A stretch of 64,000 bases of DNA, taken from NCBI RefSeq assembly GCF_900230185.1, contig NZ_OCSR01000002.1:248001-312000 (forward strand), read 5' to 3'. Positions 19,514 through 28,467 of this stretch are shown piece after piece; positions within the stretch are counted from its first letter, which is position 1; each line of letters starts with the position of its first letter. The DNA comes from Burkholderia sp. OK233. GTDB taxonomy: Bacteria; Pseudomonadota; Gammaproteobacteria; Burkholderiales; Burkholderiaceae. A program made the position numbers and the translations under genes. The notes under the pieces are model-generated. The model worked only from the letters and a program-made list of their open reading frames with translations, was not told the origin of the DNA and ran no database searches.

Positions 19514-22500
19514 CCGACAGCGGCTCTTCCCGCCTGCCGTCATTCTCGTCCTCGGTGCTCTTGTCGCGGTCATGCTGGTGCTCGCCTTTCCGCGCGAGAA
19601 ACTCGAAGCGCGCCTGCTCGGCGGCGGCAACGTCGACGGGCTGACGATCGCTTACCTCGAAGCCTGGTTGCGCGTCGAGCCAGACAACGCCGACGTGCTG
19701 TCCGAGCTGACCCGCGAGTATCTGAAAGGACAGCGCGTGACGGACGCCGGACGAATACTTGCACGCCTGTCGCAATCGCGCGACCCGGCGGCCCGGCAAA
19801 GCGCGCTTGCAATCCGCATCTCGCTCGCGCAGCAGCGTCTTTACTCGCTGAAGGCCGGCGATCCGGCACGCGACGAACGGATTCGCGAACTCGACGCACT
19901 ACTGCGCGAAGCCGTCCCGTATCGCTGGAATAACGAACAACTCGGAATGCTCGCGCAGCAGGCCCGCGCGCTCAGCGGCAACGAACTGGCGGGTCGCTAT
20001 TACACGGAACTGGTCCAGAGCGACCCGGCGCATTCGGGCGACTGGCTGGTCGCCCTCGCCCAGACCCAGCTGGGCGACAGGCATTACCTTGCGGCAGCCC
20101 GCGCATGGTTCGATGCACAGGCTCGCGCCGCGACACGCAATCAGCGTCGCGCGATGTTTATCGCCGGCCTGCATGCGCTGCAAGCCGGCAACGATCTGAC
20201 TGAGGCAATGCAGGCCGCGAATACGCATCTCGGCGACCTCGCCGACGATCCCGAGACGCTGCGCTATCTCGCGAACCTCGCGCTGGCGGCGGGTCGTCCC
20301 GACCTCGCCGAGCAGTATGTGAAGCGCCTTCTCAACATGTCGGCGGTGAGCCCGGACGATGCCGGGCGCGGTAAGCTGCACATCGAACGCGCGGCCATGC
20401 GCGTGCCTGTGGCCACGGCTTCGATGCGAACCAGGCATCCAGCAGGTGCGTCGGCATCGAGAACTCATGCATTCAGCCCGTCAACCATGCGACACGATGC
20501 GATCGTTGAGTCTCCCGGCACGCATGGCATCTGGCTGCGCATCGCAGCGTATCGGCCGCAGCGAAAAATGCCCGGCGTGCGTCATGCTGTGGGGTCGCGC
20601 CAACATGATGCGACGGTGATCGATCGGCGTGCGGGCGGCGAGTCGAGCGGCAGCTGTCACGACGCACTCATCCGAGTTGCGGCGCCGGTTTCAGCCACGG
20701 CGGTCAGCGCACCCCTTGCCGCGTCCGCATCGGCATCCGCCGGCACCGCCAGCGACTACGAACTGGCTTACCGCGTGTTCCTCGCGAACGGCGACGTCGC
20801 GAATGCACAGCGCGTCGCACAGACTGCGGTCGACCAGGAGCCGCAGGCGACGCGCTGGCGCGAGCGTCTTGCGCAGGTGGCCGAATGGAATCACCAGCCG
20901 GAGGTCGCGCTACGCAACTATCTCGCACTCGCCCAGACGCGCGGCGACGACACATCGTGGAAACAGGTCGCACGGCTCGCGCCGGGGCTCAATGACGACG
21001 CCGCCATGCTCGCAGTCACTTTGTATCAGTCGAACCGGCAACCCGACAATCTCAAGTTCCTCGACGCCGTCGTGTTTTCCTACGAACGGCTCGCCGACCC
21101 GGACGCCGCGCTGCGCTTTCTGCAGGCGCGGATGCACGGCCCGCTGCGCCGGACCGCAATCGAGCGCTATGCGCTGATCGCCGAACGCAAAGGCGACGAC
21201 GACCTTGCGCTGCGCACGTATCGGGATCTGGAACGCGAATACGGACCGAATGCCGCGTACGGGCTGAAGATTGCAACACTGCTCTACGCCCGCACGCAGT
21301 TCGACGCCGCTTTGGCGGCGATGAACGAAGCGAAGCGCGGCGCCCACGCCAGCGATGACGATTTCTGGCGTTTCTATGCGTTACTTGCAGCGGCCAACCA
21401 GCAGCCCAAAGCGGCTAACGAAGGTTATCGGGCATTGCTGGCCGGCGGCGGTGCCCATGCCGACGACTACGAAACCATGGCCGGCTTTTATAACGATTCA
21501 CCGCTCGACGCCGGCCGCCTCGCCGAGTATGCGTACCGGCATGGCGGCCCGCCACGCCTGCTATCGCAGGCGTTATACAACTATCAGCGCGCGCACGCCT
21601 GGGGCCGCATCAGGGCGTTGCTCGGCTCGCTGTCACGGGGGGAGCGCGGCGCGACGGAACAGTCTGCGACCTTCCTACTCGCGCGCGCCGAATACGAACG
21701 GCAGACGGGCGCGGGCGCCGACGCCGCGCGCGACATCAAGCGCGCCGCGATGCTCGCGCCGGACAACACGGAAGCACGCGCTGCGTATCTGTGGATGCTA
21801 AACGATCGCGGCACCGACATCGAATTGCAAAGCGCATTGCGGCGCTTCGCAGGCGATGCGGAAAACGACCCGCAACTCTGGGCGCCCTACGGCGCCGCAT
21901 ATCTCCGACTTGGCGACGGCCGGCAGGCGCTGCACTACCTGCACAAACAGTCAGGTGACGACGTGCGCAGTCCGTTGTGGCGGCTCACATATGCGGACGC
22001 GCTGGAGCTGAACGGCCGTATCGACGACGCATGGCGAGTGCGCCGGACCGTCTGGCTGGAACTGGCACGGCGCCGGCGCGATCCGGCGCATGCAGCGCCG
22101 CTGCCCGCCGCTGAACAGGATGATCTGCGCGGCCGTTACGTCGCGCTGACGACGCTCTTCGGCAGCGGCGACCACTCGCGCGCCGTGCTGATCGAGATGC
22201 TGCGCGCCGATGCGCAAAGCGAGCACGACCCACACCCCGCGAGTTCCGAGCTCGGCGACATCGGCGGCTTGCCGCCGGCAAAGCAGGAAGAGATCCGGGA
22301 AAAGCAGCGTGTCTATTCGGCGATTGCGCGCGAAGCCGCCATCTCGTGGGCACAGGCACAGAATGAACCGGACCTCGAACGCGCGTGGCTGGAAAAACAG
22401 TTCATCGACCGCAACACGCGACCGGTCTATGCCGAAGCCCAACTGGCGATCAACGAAGGCGACGTCGAAGAACTGTCGCGCCTGCTCGACGACCTGCCCG

Positions 22501-23564
22501 ATCTGATCCCGCGGCAGAACAAGGTTGACGCGCAGGTGCTGACGGGCCGCCATACCGACGCCCAAACCGGTGCGTTCGACTCGCTCACGCGACTGCCGGA
22601 CGACGAAGTGATGCAGGCGCAATTGAGCGAGCAACTGTTGCGCAGTGCGCAGTCGGTTGCATCGGCGTTCCGTTATGCCGATCAAGGGCCCCTGCGCCTC
22701 ACGGAAGAATCGCTGACAGGCGGCCTGCGCGTTACGCCTTCGCAGGCCCTGCAGTTTCGCTACATGCAGCGCGACCAGTCAACCGATGCCGCCGCACTGC
22801 CTTACGCGCCGAAACACGATCGTCTTCTCGAAGCGATCTATCGGCATCGTGGCGAATACGACGACGAGCGCGTGACGGTCGGCCGCCGCAATGCGCTCGA
22901 GGACTTCACGACCGCGCGCATCGAAGGCGTGTACACGTGGTCGCCGAAACTGACGCTGAGCTACGCGTTCGGTTACAACCAGTCGGCAACCGAAACGACA
23001 CAACTGGTCGTCGGCGGCACCAAAGACATTGCGTCGGTCGGCTTCAACTACCGGCTCGATCCACACTGGTTCGGCGGCGGGCGCTACGAGTATGCCCGCT
23101 TTCACGGGCAGGACCGCTCGTCGCTGGGTGACGGCCAGCTGGTCGAGCTGAACGCCGGCTACAAGATCAAGGCCGACTATCCCGACTACACGGTCCGCGC
23201 CGTGTTTTCGCACGGCCAGTACAACGCCGGCGGCACGCCTGGCGGCCGGCTGCAAGCGCTGCTGCCGGCCGGTGTGCCGTTCACCGCGCAGTCGTTCATG
23301 CCGCAGACCTTCACGCAGGGTGGCCTGCTGTTCTCGTTTGGCGACGACCTGCCCGACACCTATTCGAAAGGGTGGCGCCCGATGTTCTCGGCCGGCCCGC
23401 TACGCGATTCGCGCGCCGGCTGGTCCGGGCAAGTCGGACTGGGTCTCGCCGGCAGTGTTTTCGGCAACGATCAGGCGCTGATCTACGGCCTGTATCAGGG
23501 CGTGTCGTCGAACCATTCGACAGCAGTCAAGGAAGTCGGAGTACGTTATCGATGGCTGTATTAG
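19488..23564 (+). CDS. pelB: PelB, TPR scaffold and outer-membrane export porin
   Basis: About 1358 residues: N-terminal inner-membrane anchor (PAVILVLGALVAVMLVLAF), a long TPR superhelix in the periplasm, and a C-terminal beta barrel of about 300 residues ending in GVRYRWLY with a terminal aromatic. PelB is the outer-membrane secretin of Pel and gathers PelA on its TPRs. The start ATG at 19488 lies within the end of pelA. It is longer than the Pseudomonas protein (about 1193). Residues about 290-405 form a basic, His/Arg/Ser-rich, low-complexity stretch that breaks the TPR pattern and ends in SATAVSAPLAASASASAG. That stretch is the main oddity and could be an inserted linker. Confidence 0.93.
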   Translation: MSTSPVTPDRQRLFPPAVILVLGALVAVMLVLAFPREKLEARLLGGGNVDGLTIAYLEAWLRVEPDNADVLSELTREYLKGQRVTDAGRILARLSQSRDPAARQSALAIRISLAQQRLYSLKAGDPARDERIRELDALLREAVPYRWNNEQLGMLAQQARALSGNELAGRYYTELVQSDPAHSGDWLVALAQTQLGDRHYLAAARAWFDAQARAATRNQRRAMFIAGLHALQAGNDLTEAMQAANTHLGDLADDPETLRYLANLALAAGRPDLAEQYVKRLLNMSAVSPDDAGRGKLHIERAAMRVPVATASMRTRHPAGASASRTHAFSPSTMRHDAIVESPGTHGIWLRIAAYRPQRKMPGVRHAVGSRQHDATVIDRRAGGESSGSCHDALIRVAAPVSATAVSAPLAASASASAGTASDYELAYRVFLANGDVANAQRVAQTAVDQEPQATRWRERLAQVAEWNHQPEVALRNYLALAQTRGDDTSWKQVARLAPGLNDDAAMLAVTLYQSNRQPDNLKFLDAVVFSYERLADPDAALRFLQARMHGPLRRTAIERYALIAERKGDDDLALRTYRDLEREYGPNAAYGLKIATLLYARTQFDAALAAMNEAKRGAHASDDDFWRFYALLAAANQQPKAANEGYRALLAGGGAHADDYETMAGFYNDSPLDAGRLAEYAYRHGGPPRLLSQALYNYQRAHAWGRIRALLGSLSRGERGATEQSATFLLARAEYERQTGAGADAARDIKRAAMLAPDNTEARAAYLWMLNDRGTDIELQSALRRFAGDAENDPQLWAPYGAAYLRLGDGRQALHYLHKQSGDDVRSPLWRLTYADALELNGRIDDAWRVRRTVWLELARRRRDPAHAAPLPAAEQDDLRGRYVALTTLFGSGDHSRAVLIEMLRADAQSEHDPHPASSELGDIGGLPPAKQEEIREKQRVYSAIAREAAISWAQAQNEPDLERAWLEKQFIDRNTRPVYAEAQLAINEGDVEELSRLLDDLPDLIPRQNKVDAQVLTGRHTDAQTGAFDSLTRLPDDEVMQAQLSEQLLRSAQSVASAFRYADQGPLRLTEESLTGGLRVTPSQALQFRYMQRDQSTDAAALPYAPKHDRLLEAIYRHRGEYDDERVTVGRRNALEDFTTARIEGVYTWSPKLTLSYAFGYNQSATETTQLVVGGTKDIASVGFNYRLDPHWFGGGRYEYARFHGQDRSSLGDGQLVELNAGYKIKADYPDYTVRAVFSHGQYNAGGTPGGRLQALLPAGVPFTAQSFMPQTFTQGGLLFSFGDDLPDTYSKGWRPMFSAGPLRDSRAGWSGQVGLGLAGSVFGNDQALIYGLYQGVSSNHSTAVKEVGVRYRWLY

Positions 23565-23586
23565 AGCTGTCTTACTGGAGAGCAAG

Positions 23587-24162
23587 ATGGATCAAGTGAA
23601 TCAACGTCACAAGAGGCGTAGTGGCGCCGGTGCCGGCAGATGGGCGGCTGCGGCCGCGTTGTCGATCGCGTTCGCGGCGGCGATGCTGGGCGGCTGCGCC
23701 GTTGTCGACCGCAGCACAGCGCCGGCCTTCCCGAAAACCGACAACTGGGCCATTCTGCCGATCGCGAACAACACCGAGACGCCGCAGGCCGGTCTGCGCG
23801 CCGCATCGATTGCGCAAAGTCTGATGACGTCGTACGGTTATGCGAATCTCGCGCGTTATCCGGCCAACGCCGATGACGAAACGCTGTTCGACCCCGCAAA
23901 ACCCGATGCGCAACAGAACGCGCTGAACTGGGCGCGCCAGCAAAATGCTCGCTACGCGCTAACGGGCGCGGTCAACGAATGGCGCTATAAGGTCGGCGTC
24001 GACGGCGAACCGGCGGTCGGTCTGACGCTCGACGTGCTCGACGTGCAGACCGGCAAGGTAGTCTGGAGCGGCAGCGGCAGCCGTACCGGCTGGAGCCGCG
24101 ATGCCGTCTCAGGCGTGGCGCAGAAGCTCGAACGCGAGCTGCTTGCGCCGCTTGCACGCTGA
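23587..24162 (+). CDS. pelC: PelC, outer-membrane lipoprotein of Pel export
   Basis: A 191-residue lipoprotein with a basic start, a hydrophobic stretch and lipobox LGGC (AAAMLGGCAVV). In Pseudomonas, PelC forms a dodecameric ring at the periplasmic face of the outer membrane and funnels the cationic polymer to PelB. The mature part shows the PelC pattern: NWAILPIANNTETPQAG, RYALTGAVNEWRYK and GKVVWSGSGSRTGWS (conserved Trp and aromatic residues). The ribosome binding site GGAGAGC lies five bases before the ATG; the gap to pelB is 22 bp. Confidence 0.93.
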   Translation: MDQVNQRHKRRSGAGAGRWAAAAALSIAFAAAMLGGCAVVDRSTAPAFPKTDNWAILPIANNTETPQAGLRAASIAQSLMTSYGYANLARYPANADDETLFDPAKPDAQQNALNWARQQNARYALTGAVNEWRYKVGVDGEPAVGLTLDVLDVQTGKVVWSGSGSRTGWSRDAVSGVAQKLERELLAPLAR

Positions 24163-24204
24163 ACGCGTGCCCGACATTCAACCAGTGCCAGATAAGCGAT
24201 CGTC

Positions 24205-25662
24205 ATGAATACGCGTGCTCCGGATCAATCAGCACCGCGAGGCCGGCGCAAACGCCGCCAGTCGCAGAGTCCCGGCGCGGGGTCGTGGTGGGCGCGCGTT
24301 ATTGCGCCACCGCGTGGCTCGGCGCGCCGGCGTGTGATAACAGTACTCGAAACGGTCGTTGCGACACTGCTCGCGGTCGGCATCTGCTGGGCCTTCTCGC
24401 CACACGATCCGCTGCTGACCGCCGTCGGTTTCGGCTGGATCTGGATCGTGCCGATCGTGATTGCGCTGCGCTACGGCTCAATCGCCGGGGCGTTCTCCGG
24501 GCTGATCCTGCTCGCATCGTGGTACGCGCTGTATCCGGGCGGCGATCCGTCGGGTCTCGGCTCGATCGCGCATACGGCCGGCGAACCGTCGTCCGCCCGC
24601 CCCCTTCCGGTCAGCTTCTTCTTTGGCGGCTTTGTGTTCACGCTGCTGTGCGGACAGTTCGGCGACATCTGGATCACGCGCCTGCGGCAGGGCCGCATCG
24701 CGAACGACTACCTCGCCGAGCGCCTGTCGATCCTGACCCGCAACCAGTTCATGCTGCGGCTCTCGCACGAACGCCTCGAACAGGATCTGCTCGGCCGTCC
24801 TGCGACGTTGCGCGATTCGCTCTCCCGTCTGCGAAAAATCGTCCTCACGCAGGAGCCCACCGATGTGCGGCGCGGCGCCCAATCGTTTCTTGAGGCCGCC
24901 TCACAGGCCTGTCAGCTTGAAAGCGCAAGCCTGTACGCATGGCGTGAAGGGAAAGTTCATGGCGAAGCGGCAGCCTCGATCGGCGCGCCGTCAGAACTCG
25001 ACGCTGACGATCCTCTGCTGCGTGAAGCGCTGGAGTCGGGCACTCTGGTCCACATCGAATCGACGGCGCAACAGCAAGCCGCGCAGAGCCGCTACATTGC
25101 CTGCGTGCCGCTCATCGATGCGGAGAAAGCGCCGGTCGGGTTGCTGGTCGTCGAACGCATGCCGTTCCTCGCGCTGACCCGCGACAACCTGCAGTTTCTG
25201 CTGGTGCTGTGCAACTACTATGCGGACGGCGTGCAGCATGCCGAAGTGACGCGCGCCACGCTGCAGGCGTTTCCCGCCTGCCCGTACGATTTCGCCCTTG
25301 ATTTCGCGCGGCTCGTGCATCTGTATCGCGACACCCATGTCGGGTCGTCGATAGTCGCGCTGGTGTTCGATACCAGTGAAAGCAGCGCGACATGGCACGA
25401 ACACGTGCTGCGCACACGCCGCGCGCTCGATGTCCAATGGCCGCTTCAAGATGAACGGCATCGCGTGATCCTGACGTTGATGCCGCTGTCCGGAGAAGGC
25501 GCCGTCGACGGTTATCTGCTGCGGATCGAAGAGAATCTGCGCGCACAGTTCGGCGTCGATTTCGAATCGGCGCGCGTCGCGGTGCACTCGATGATGATCT
25601 CCGGCGACGAGCCAGTTGCCGCGTTGCGGGGCCTGCTGGAGCGATGCCATGCCGGCCGCTGA
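24205..25662 (+). CDS. pelD: PelD, inner-membrane c-di-GMP receptor
   Basis: A 485-residue inner-membrane protein that activates the Pel synthase when it binds c-di-GMP. After a basic N-terminus there are about four membrane segments (VVATLLAVGICWAF, IWIVPIVIALRYG, FSGLILLASWYALY, FFFGGFVFTLLC), then a GAF domain (about 200-330) and a degenerate GGDEF domain (about 335-480). No GG(D/E)EF motif remains, so it is a receptor, not a cyclase. An inhibitory-site-type RxxD motif is visible as RALD in RTRRALDVQWPL, where Pseudomonas PelD binds the dinucleotide; a later Arg (SARVAVHS) could be the second contact. It overlaps pelE by 14 bp. Confidence 0.92.
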   Translation: MNTRAPDQSAPRGRRKRRQSQSPGAGSWWARVIAPPRGSARRRVITVLETVVATLLAVGICWAFSPHDPLLTAVGFGWIWIVPIVIALRYGSIAGAFSGLILLASWYALYPGGDPSGLGSIAHTAGEPSSARPLPVSFFFGGFVFTLLCGQFGDIWITRLRQGRIANDYLAERLSILTRNQFMLRLSHERLEQDLLGRPATLRDSLSRLRKIVLTQEPTDVRRGAQSFLEAASQACQLESASLYAWREGKVHGEAAASIGAPSELDADDPLLREALESGTLVHIESTAQQQAAQSRYIACVPLIDAEKAPVGLLVVERMPFLALTRDNLQFLLVLCNYYADGVQHAEVTRATLQAFPACPYDFALDFARLVHLYRDTHVGSSIVALVFDTSESSATWHEHVLRTRRALDVQWPLQDERHRVILTLMPLSGEGAVDGYLLRIEENLRAQFGVDFESARVAVHSMMISGDEPVAALRGLLERCHAGR

Positions 25663-26824
25663 CAAACGGCGCGTGGACGCGTCCGCGCAGAGCAAGCGCG
25701 ATGGCTCCGTGACGTCCGCCACGGCAGGTACAGTTGTCGCCGGACTGGCAGCGCTCGTCGGCGTCGCGCTGCAAGTCGGCGTGTTCGTGTTAGCTTCCCA
25801 CGGCGCGCCGGACCCGTCGGCGCAATGGTTGGGCGGCGCGACGAACGACACGCCGATCGCCGCCATGGCACGGTTGAACACCCACACGCTGCTGCTCTGT
25901 CTCGCATTGCAGGCGTGGGCCGCACTGCTGATTTCGCTGGGCATCGCTCGCGCGATGCCGGCGCGTTATCGCCTGCCGCGCACCGGTTTGCTGATCTCGC
26001 TGTGGTGCCTGAATTTCGCGGTACCGATCGGCGGTGTGGTGTGCACGATCGGTGCACTGGCCGTCGCTGCGGCATTGCCGCGTCCAGCCGCCGAATTGCC
26101 GGTCACGCATGTCGAAGAGCCGGAGTTCGCCGCGAACCTGATCGGCAGCGTCTCATATGGACGCGGCGCGCGCCTGAAGGCCGAATTGCAAAACGCTGAT
26201 GCCGGCACGGCATTTCGCATGACTGCGCTGCTGGCGATGCAATCGATGCCGGCGCGCAAAGTGTCGCCGCTGCTGCAAGGCATGCTCGCCGACCCGCTGG
26301 ACGATATCCGTCTGCTGGCCTACGGCATCCTCGACAACCGCGAGAAGTTGCTGACCCAGCGGATTCTGATGGAGCGTCCGAAGCTCGATGAAAAAATTCA
26401 TCCGAACCTGAGCGCGGCCGAACGACGGCGTGCCAACAAAGCGCTCGCCGAACTGTATAGCGAGCTGATCTACGAACATCTGGTGACCGGCGACGTCTAC
26501 CGCAATGCGGCTGAACAGGCCGACGGTTTTGCGGCCGCTGCGCTCGCACTAGACCAGGCCGACGCCTCGCTATGGCGACTGCGTGGCCGCCTCGCACTTG
26601 ACCGGCGCGAGCTCGACGCTGCTGACACGATGCTGCAACGTGCAATCGACTGCGGCTTCCCGCGCGACCGGATGCTGCCGTATCTTGCGGAAGCCGCGTA
26701 TCTGCGCAGCGACTACGCCCGCGTGCGCCGACTGCTGGGCGAGATAGACAACCGCGCGACGACGCCGACGCTGCATGCGGTTCTCGACTTCTGGCGGCCA
26801 CGCGAACGCGCGGCGTCTCAATGA
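25649..26824 (+). CDS. pelE: PelE, inner-membrane TPR protein of the Pel synthase complex
   Basis: About 391 residues. Two or more N-terminal membrane segments (TVVAGLAALVGVALQVGVFV, LLLCLALQAWAALLISLGI, FAVPIGGVVCTIGALAVAAAL) are followed by a cytoplasmic helical domain with TPR-like repeats (GFAAAALALDQADASLWRLR, LDRRELDAADTMLQRAI). In the family, PelE bridges PelD and PelG to the glycosyltransferase PelF. The start ATG at 25649 overlaps the pelD end; the stop overlaps the pelF start as ATGA, implying translational coupling. Confidence 0.9.
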   Translation: MPAADKRRVDASAQSKRDGSVTSATAGTVVAGLAALVGVALQVGVFVLASHGAPDPSAQWLGGATNDTPIAAMARLNTHTLLLCLALQAWAALLISLGIARAMPARYRLPRTGLLISLWCLNFAVPIGGVVCTIGALAVAAALPRPAAELPVTHVEEPEFAANLIGSVSYGRGARLKAELQNADAGTAFRMTALLAMQSMPARKVSPLLQGMLADPLDDIRLLAYGILDNREKLLTQRILMERPKLDEKIHPNLSAAERRRANKALAELYSELIYEHLVTGDVYRNAAEQADGFAAAALALDQADASLWRLRGRLALDRRELDAADTMLQRAIDCGFPRDRMLPYLAEAAYLRSDYARVRRLLGEIDNRATTPTLHAVLDFWRPRERAASQ

Positions 26825-28449
26825 CCCGATCGACCATGACCACTGCCAACACCACTATCAACGCCACCGCCACCTCGCCTTCGCCGACGTTGCCGCGTGC
26901 GGCAGCGGCCGATATCGGCCTGCTGCTCGAAGGCACGTTCCCCTACGTGAGCGGCGGCGTATCGAGCTGGGTTAACCAGATCATCCGGGCGTTTCCGCAG
27001 TACACGTTCGCGCTGTGTTTTCTCGGCAGCCGGCCGCAGGACTATCCGAAGATGTCGTATGCGTTGCCAGACAACGTGGTACATCTGGAGAACCACTATC
27101 TGTACGACTTCGCGCCACCGCCGCTGGTGAAGAAGCAGCCCGGCGATCCGTCTGCATTCATGCGTTCTGCACAGTTGCACGAGAGCCTGCGTAATCCGGC
27201 GATGCGCAAAGCCGCCGGCCAGATGCTGAAGGACATGCTGGACGACCTGCGCCCGGGTGGTGCGCTCGGCGAAGACGCATTCCTGTATTCGAAGGAAGCA
27301 TGGACCTATCTCACCGACCAGTACCGGCAGTTCTGCACCGATCCGTCGTTCGTTGACTACTTCTGGACCGTGCGGATCATGCACAAGCCGCTGTGGCAGC
27401 TCGCGCGGATCGCCGAAGGTTTGCCGCAAGTCAAGATGTTCCATACGGTGTCCACCGGCTATGCGGGTTTTCTCGGCGCGCTGCTGCGCTATCGCCATGC
27501 CCGCCCGTTGCTCGTGTCCGAGCATGGGATCTACACGAAGGAACGCAAGATCGACCTGTTCCAGAGCGAATGGATTCGTGACAACCGGAGCATCTTCGAG
27601 CGCGATGTATCCCAGATCGGTTATTTCCGCGATCTGTGGGTGCGCTTCTTCGAAACGCTCGGACACGTTTGCTACGACGCGGCAGAAGACATCGTCGCGC
27701 TCTATGAGGGCAATCGCCGCCGTCAGATCATCGACGGTGCACCGGAAGCCAGGACCGCGAACATTCCGAACGGCGTCAATCTGCCGCGGCTCAAGTCGTT
27801 GCGCGACCGACGTGCGGCGACCGTGCCGAAGACACTCTGCCTGATCGGCCGCGTAGTGCCGATCAAGGACATCAAGACCTTCATTCGCGCGATGCTGACC
27901 GTCGTGCGCCGAATGCCCGAGGCCGAAGCGTGGATCGCCGGCCCGGAGGACGAAGACGAGTCGTACGCAAACGAATGCCGCGCGCTGGTCGACAGTCTCG
28001 GCCTGCAGGACAAGGTAAAATTTCTCGGCTTCCAGAAGATCGACGAACTGTTGCCGAAATGCGGCGTACTGGTGCTCAGTTCGATTTCGGAAGCGTTGCC
28101 GCTCGTCGTCCTCGAAGGTTTCGCGGCCGGCGTGCCTTCGGTCACGACCGACGTCGGTTCATGCCGCCAGTTGATCTACGGTCTGGAAGGCGAAGACGCT
28201 GCGCTCGGCGCGGCCGGCCGCGTGGTTCAGATCGCGGACCCACGCGCGCTTGCCGAAGCGGCGCTCGAACTGCTCGACGATACGCACTGGCATGCCGCGC
28301 AGCAAGCGGGCATTGCGCGCGTCGAACGTTACTACACGCAGGAGCAGATGGTGGGCGCCTATCGCGAGCTGTACGCGCGACTGACGACGCAGCCGGACCT
28401 GGTCGATCCGCCGTCGTGGCCGGCCGACGCCGTTCACCTGCCGCACTGA
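26821..28449 (+). CDS. pelF: PelF, cytoplasmic GT4 glycosyltransferase of Pel
   Basis: A 542-residue GT-B fold transferase that uses UDP-GalNAc/UDP-GlcNAc type donors to build Pel. The N-terminal Rossmann domain has the glycine loop GTFPYVSGGVSSW. The C-terminal donor domain has LIGRVVPIKDIKTFIRA, the EX7E-type region PLVVLEGFAAGVPSVTTDVGS, and the preceding SSISEALP. The first 25 residues are Thr/Ala-rich and may be disordered; a second in-frame ATG at 26836 is possible. ATGA overlap with pelE; pelG follows after 18 bp. Confidence 0.95.
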   Translation: MTRSTMTTANTTINATATSPSPTLPRAAAADIGLLLEGTFPYVSGGVSSWVNQIIRAFPQYTFALCFLGSRPQDYPKMSYALPDNVVHLENHYLYDFAPPPLVKKQPGDPSAFMRSAQLHESLRNPAMRKAAGQMLKDMLDDLRPGGALGEDAFLYSKEAWTYLTDQYRQFCTDPSFVDYFWTVRIMHKPLWQLARIAEGLPQVKMFHTVSTGYAGFLGALLRYRHARPLLVSEHGIYTKERKIDLFQSEWIRDNRSIFERDVSQIGYFRDLWVRFFETLGHVCYDAAEDIVALYEGNRRRQIIDGAPEARTANIPNGVNLPRLKSLRDRRAATVPKTLCLIGRVVPIKDIKTFIRAMLTVVRRMPEAEAWIAGPEDEDESYANECRALVDSLGLQDKVKFLGFQKIDELLPKCGVLVLSSISEALPLVVLEGFAAGVPSVTTDVGSCRQLIYGLEGEDAALGAAGRVVQIADPRALAEAALELLDDTHWHAAQQAGIARVERYYTQEQMVGAYRELYARLTTQPDLVDPPSWPADAVHLPH

Positions 28450-28467
28450 ACTGACCGGAGTCTCGCC

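Noticed and set aside
18368..19630. 420-codon open frame on the minus strand
   Set aside because: It is antisense to pelA and pelB, which have strong domain evidence; the product is His/Arg-rich noise.
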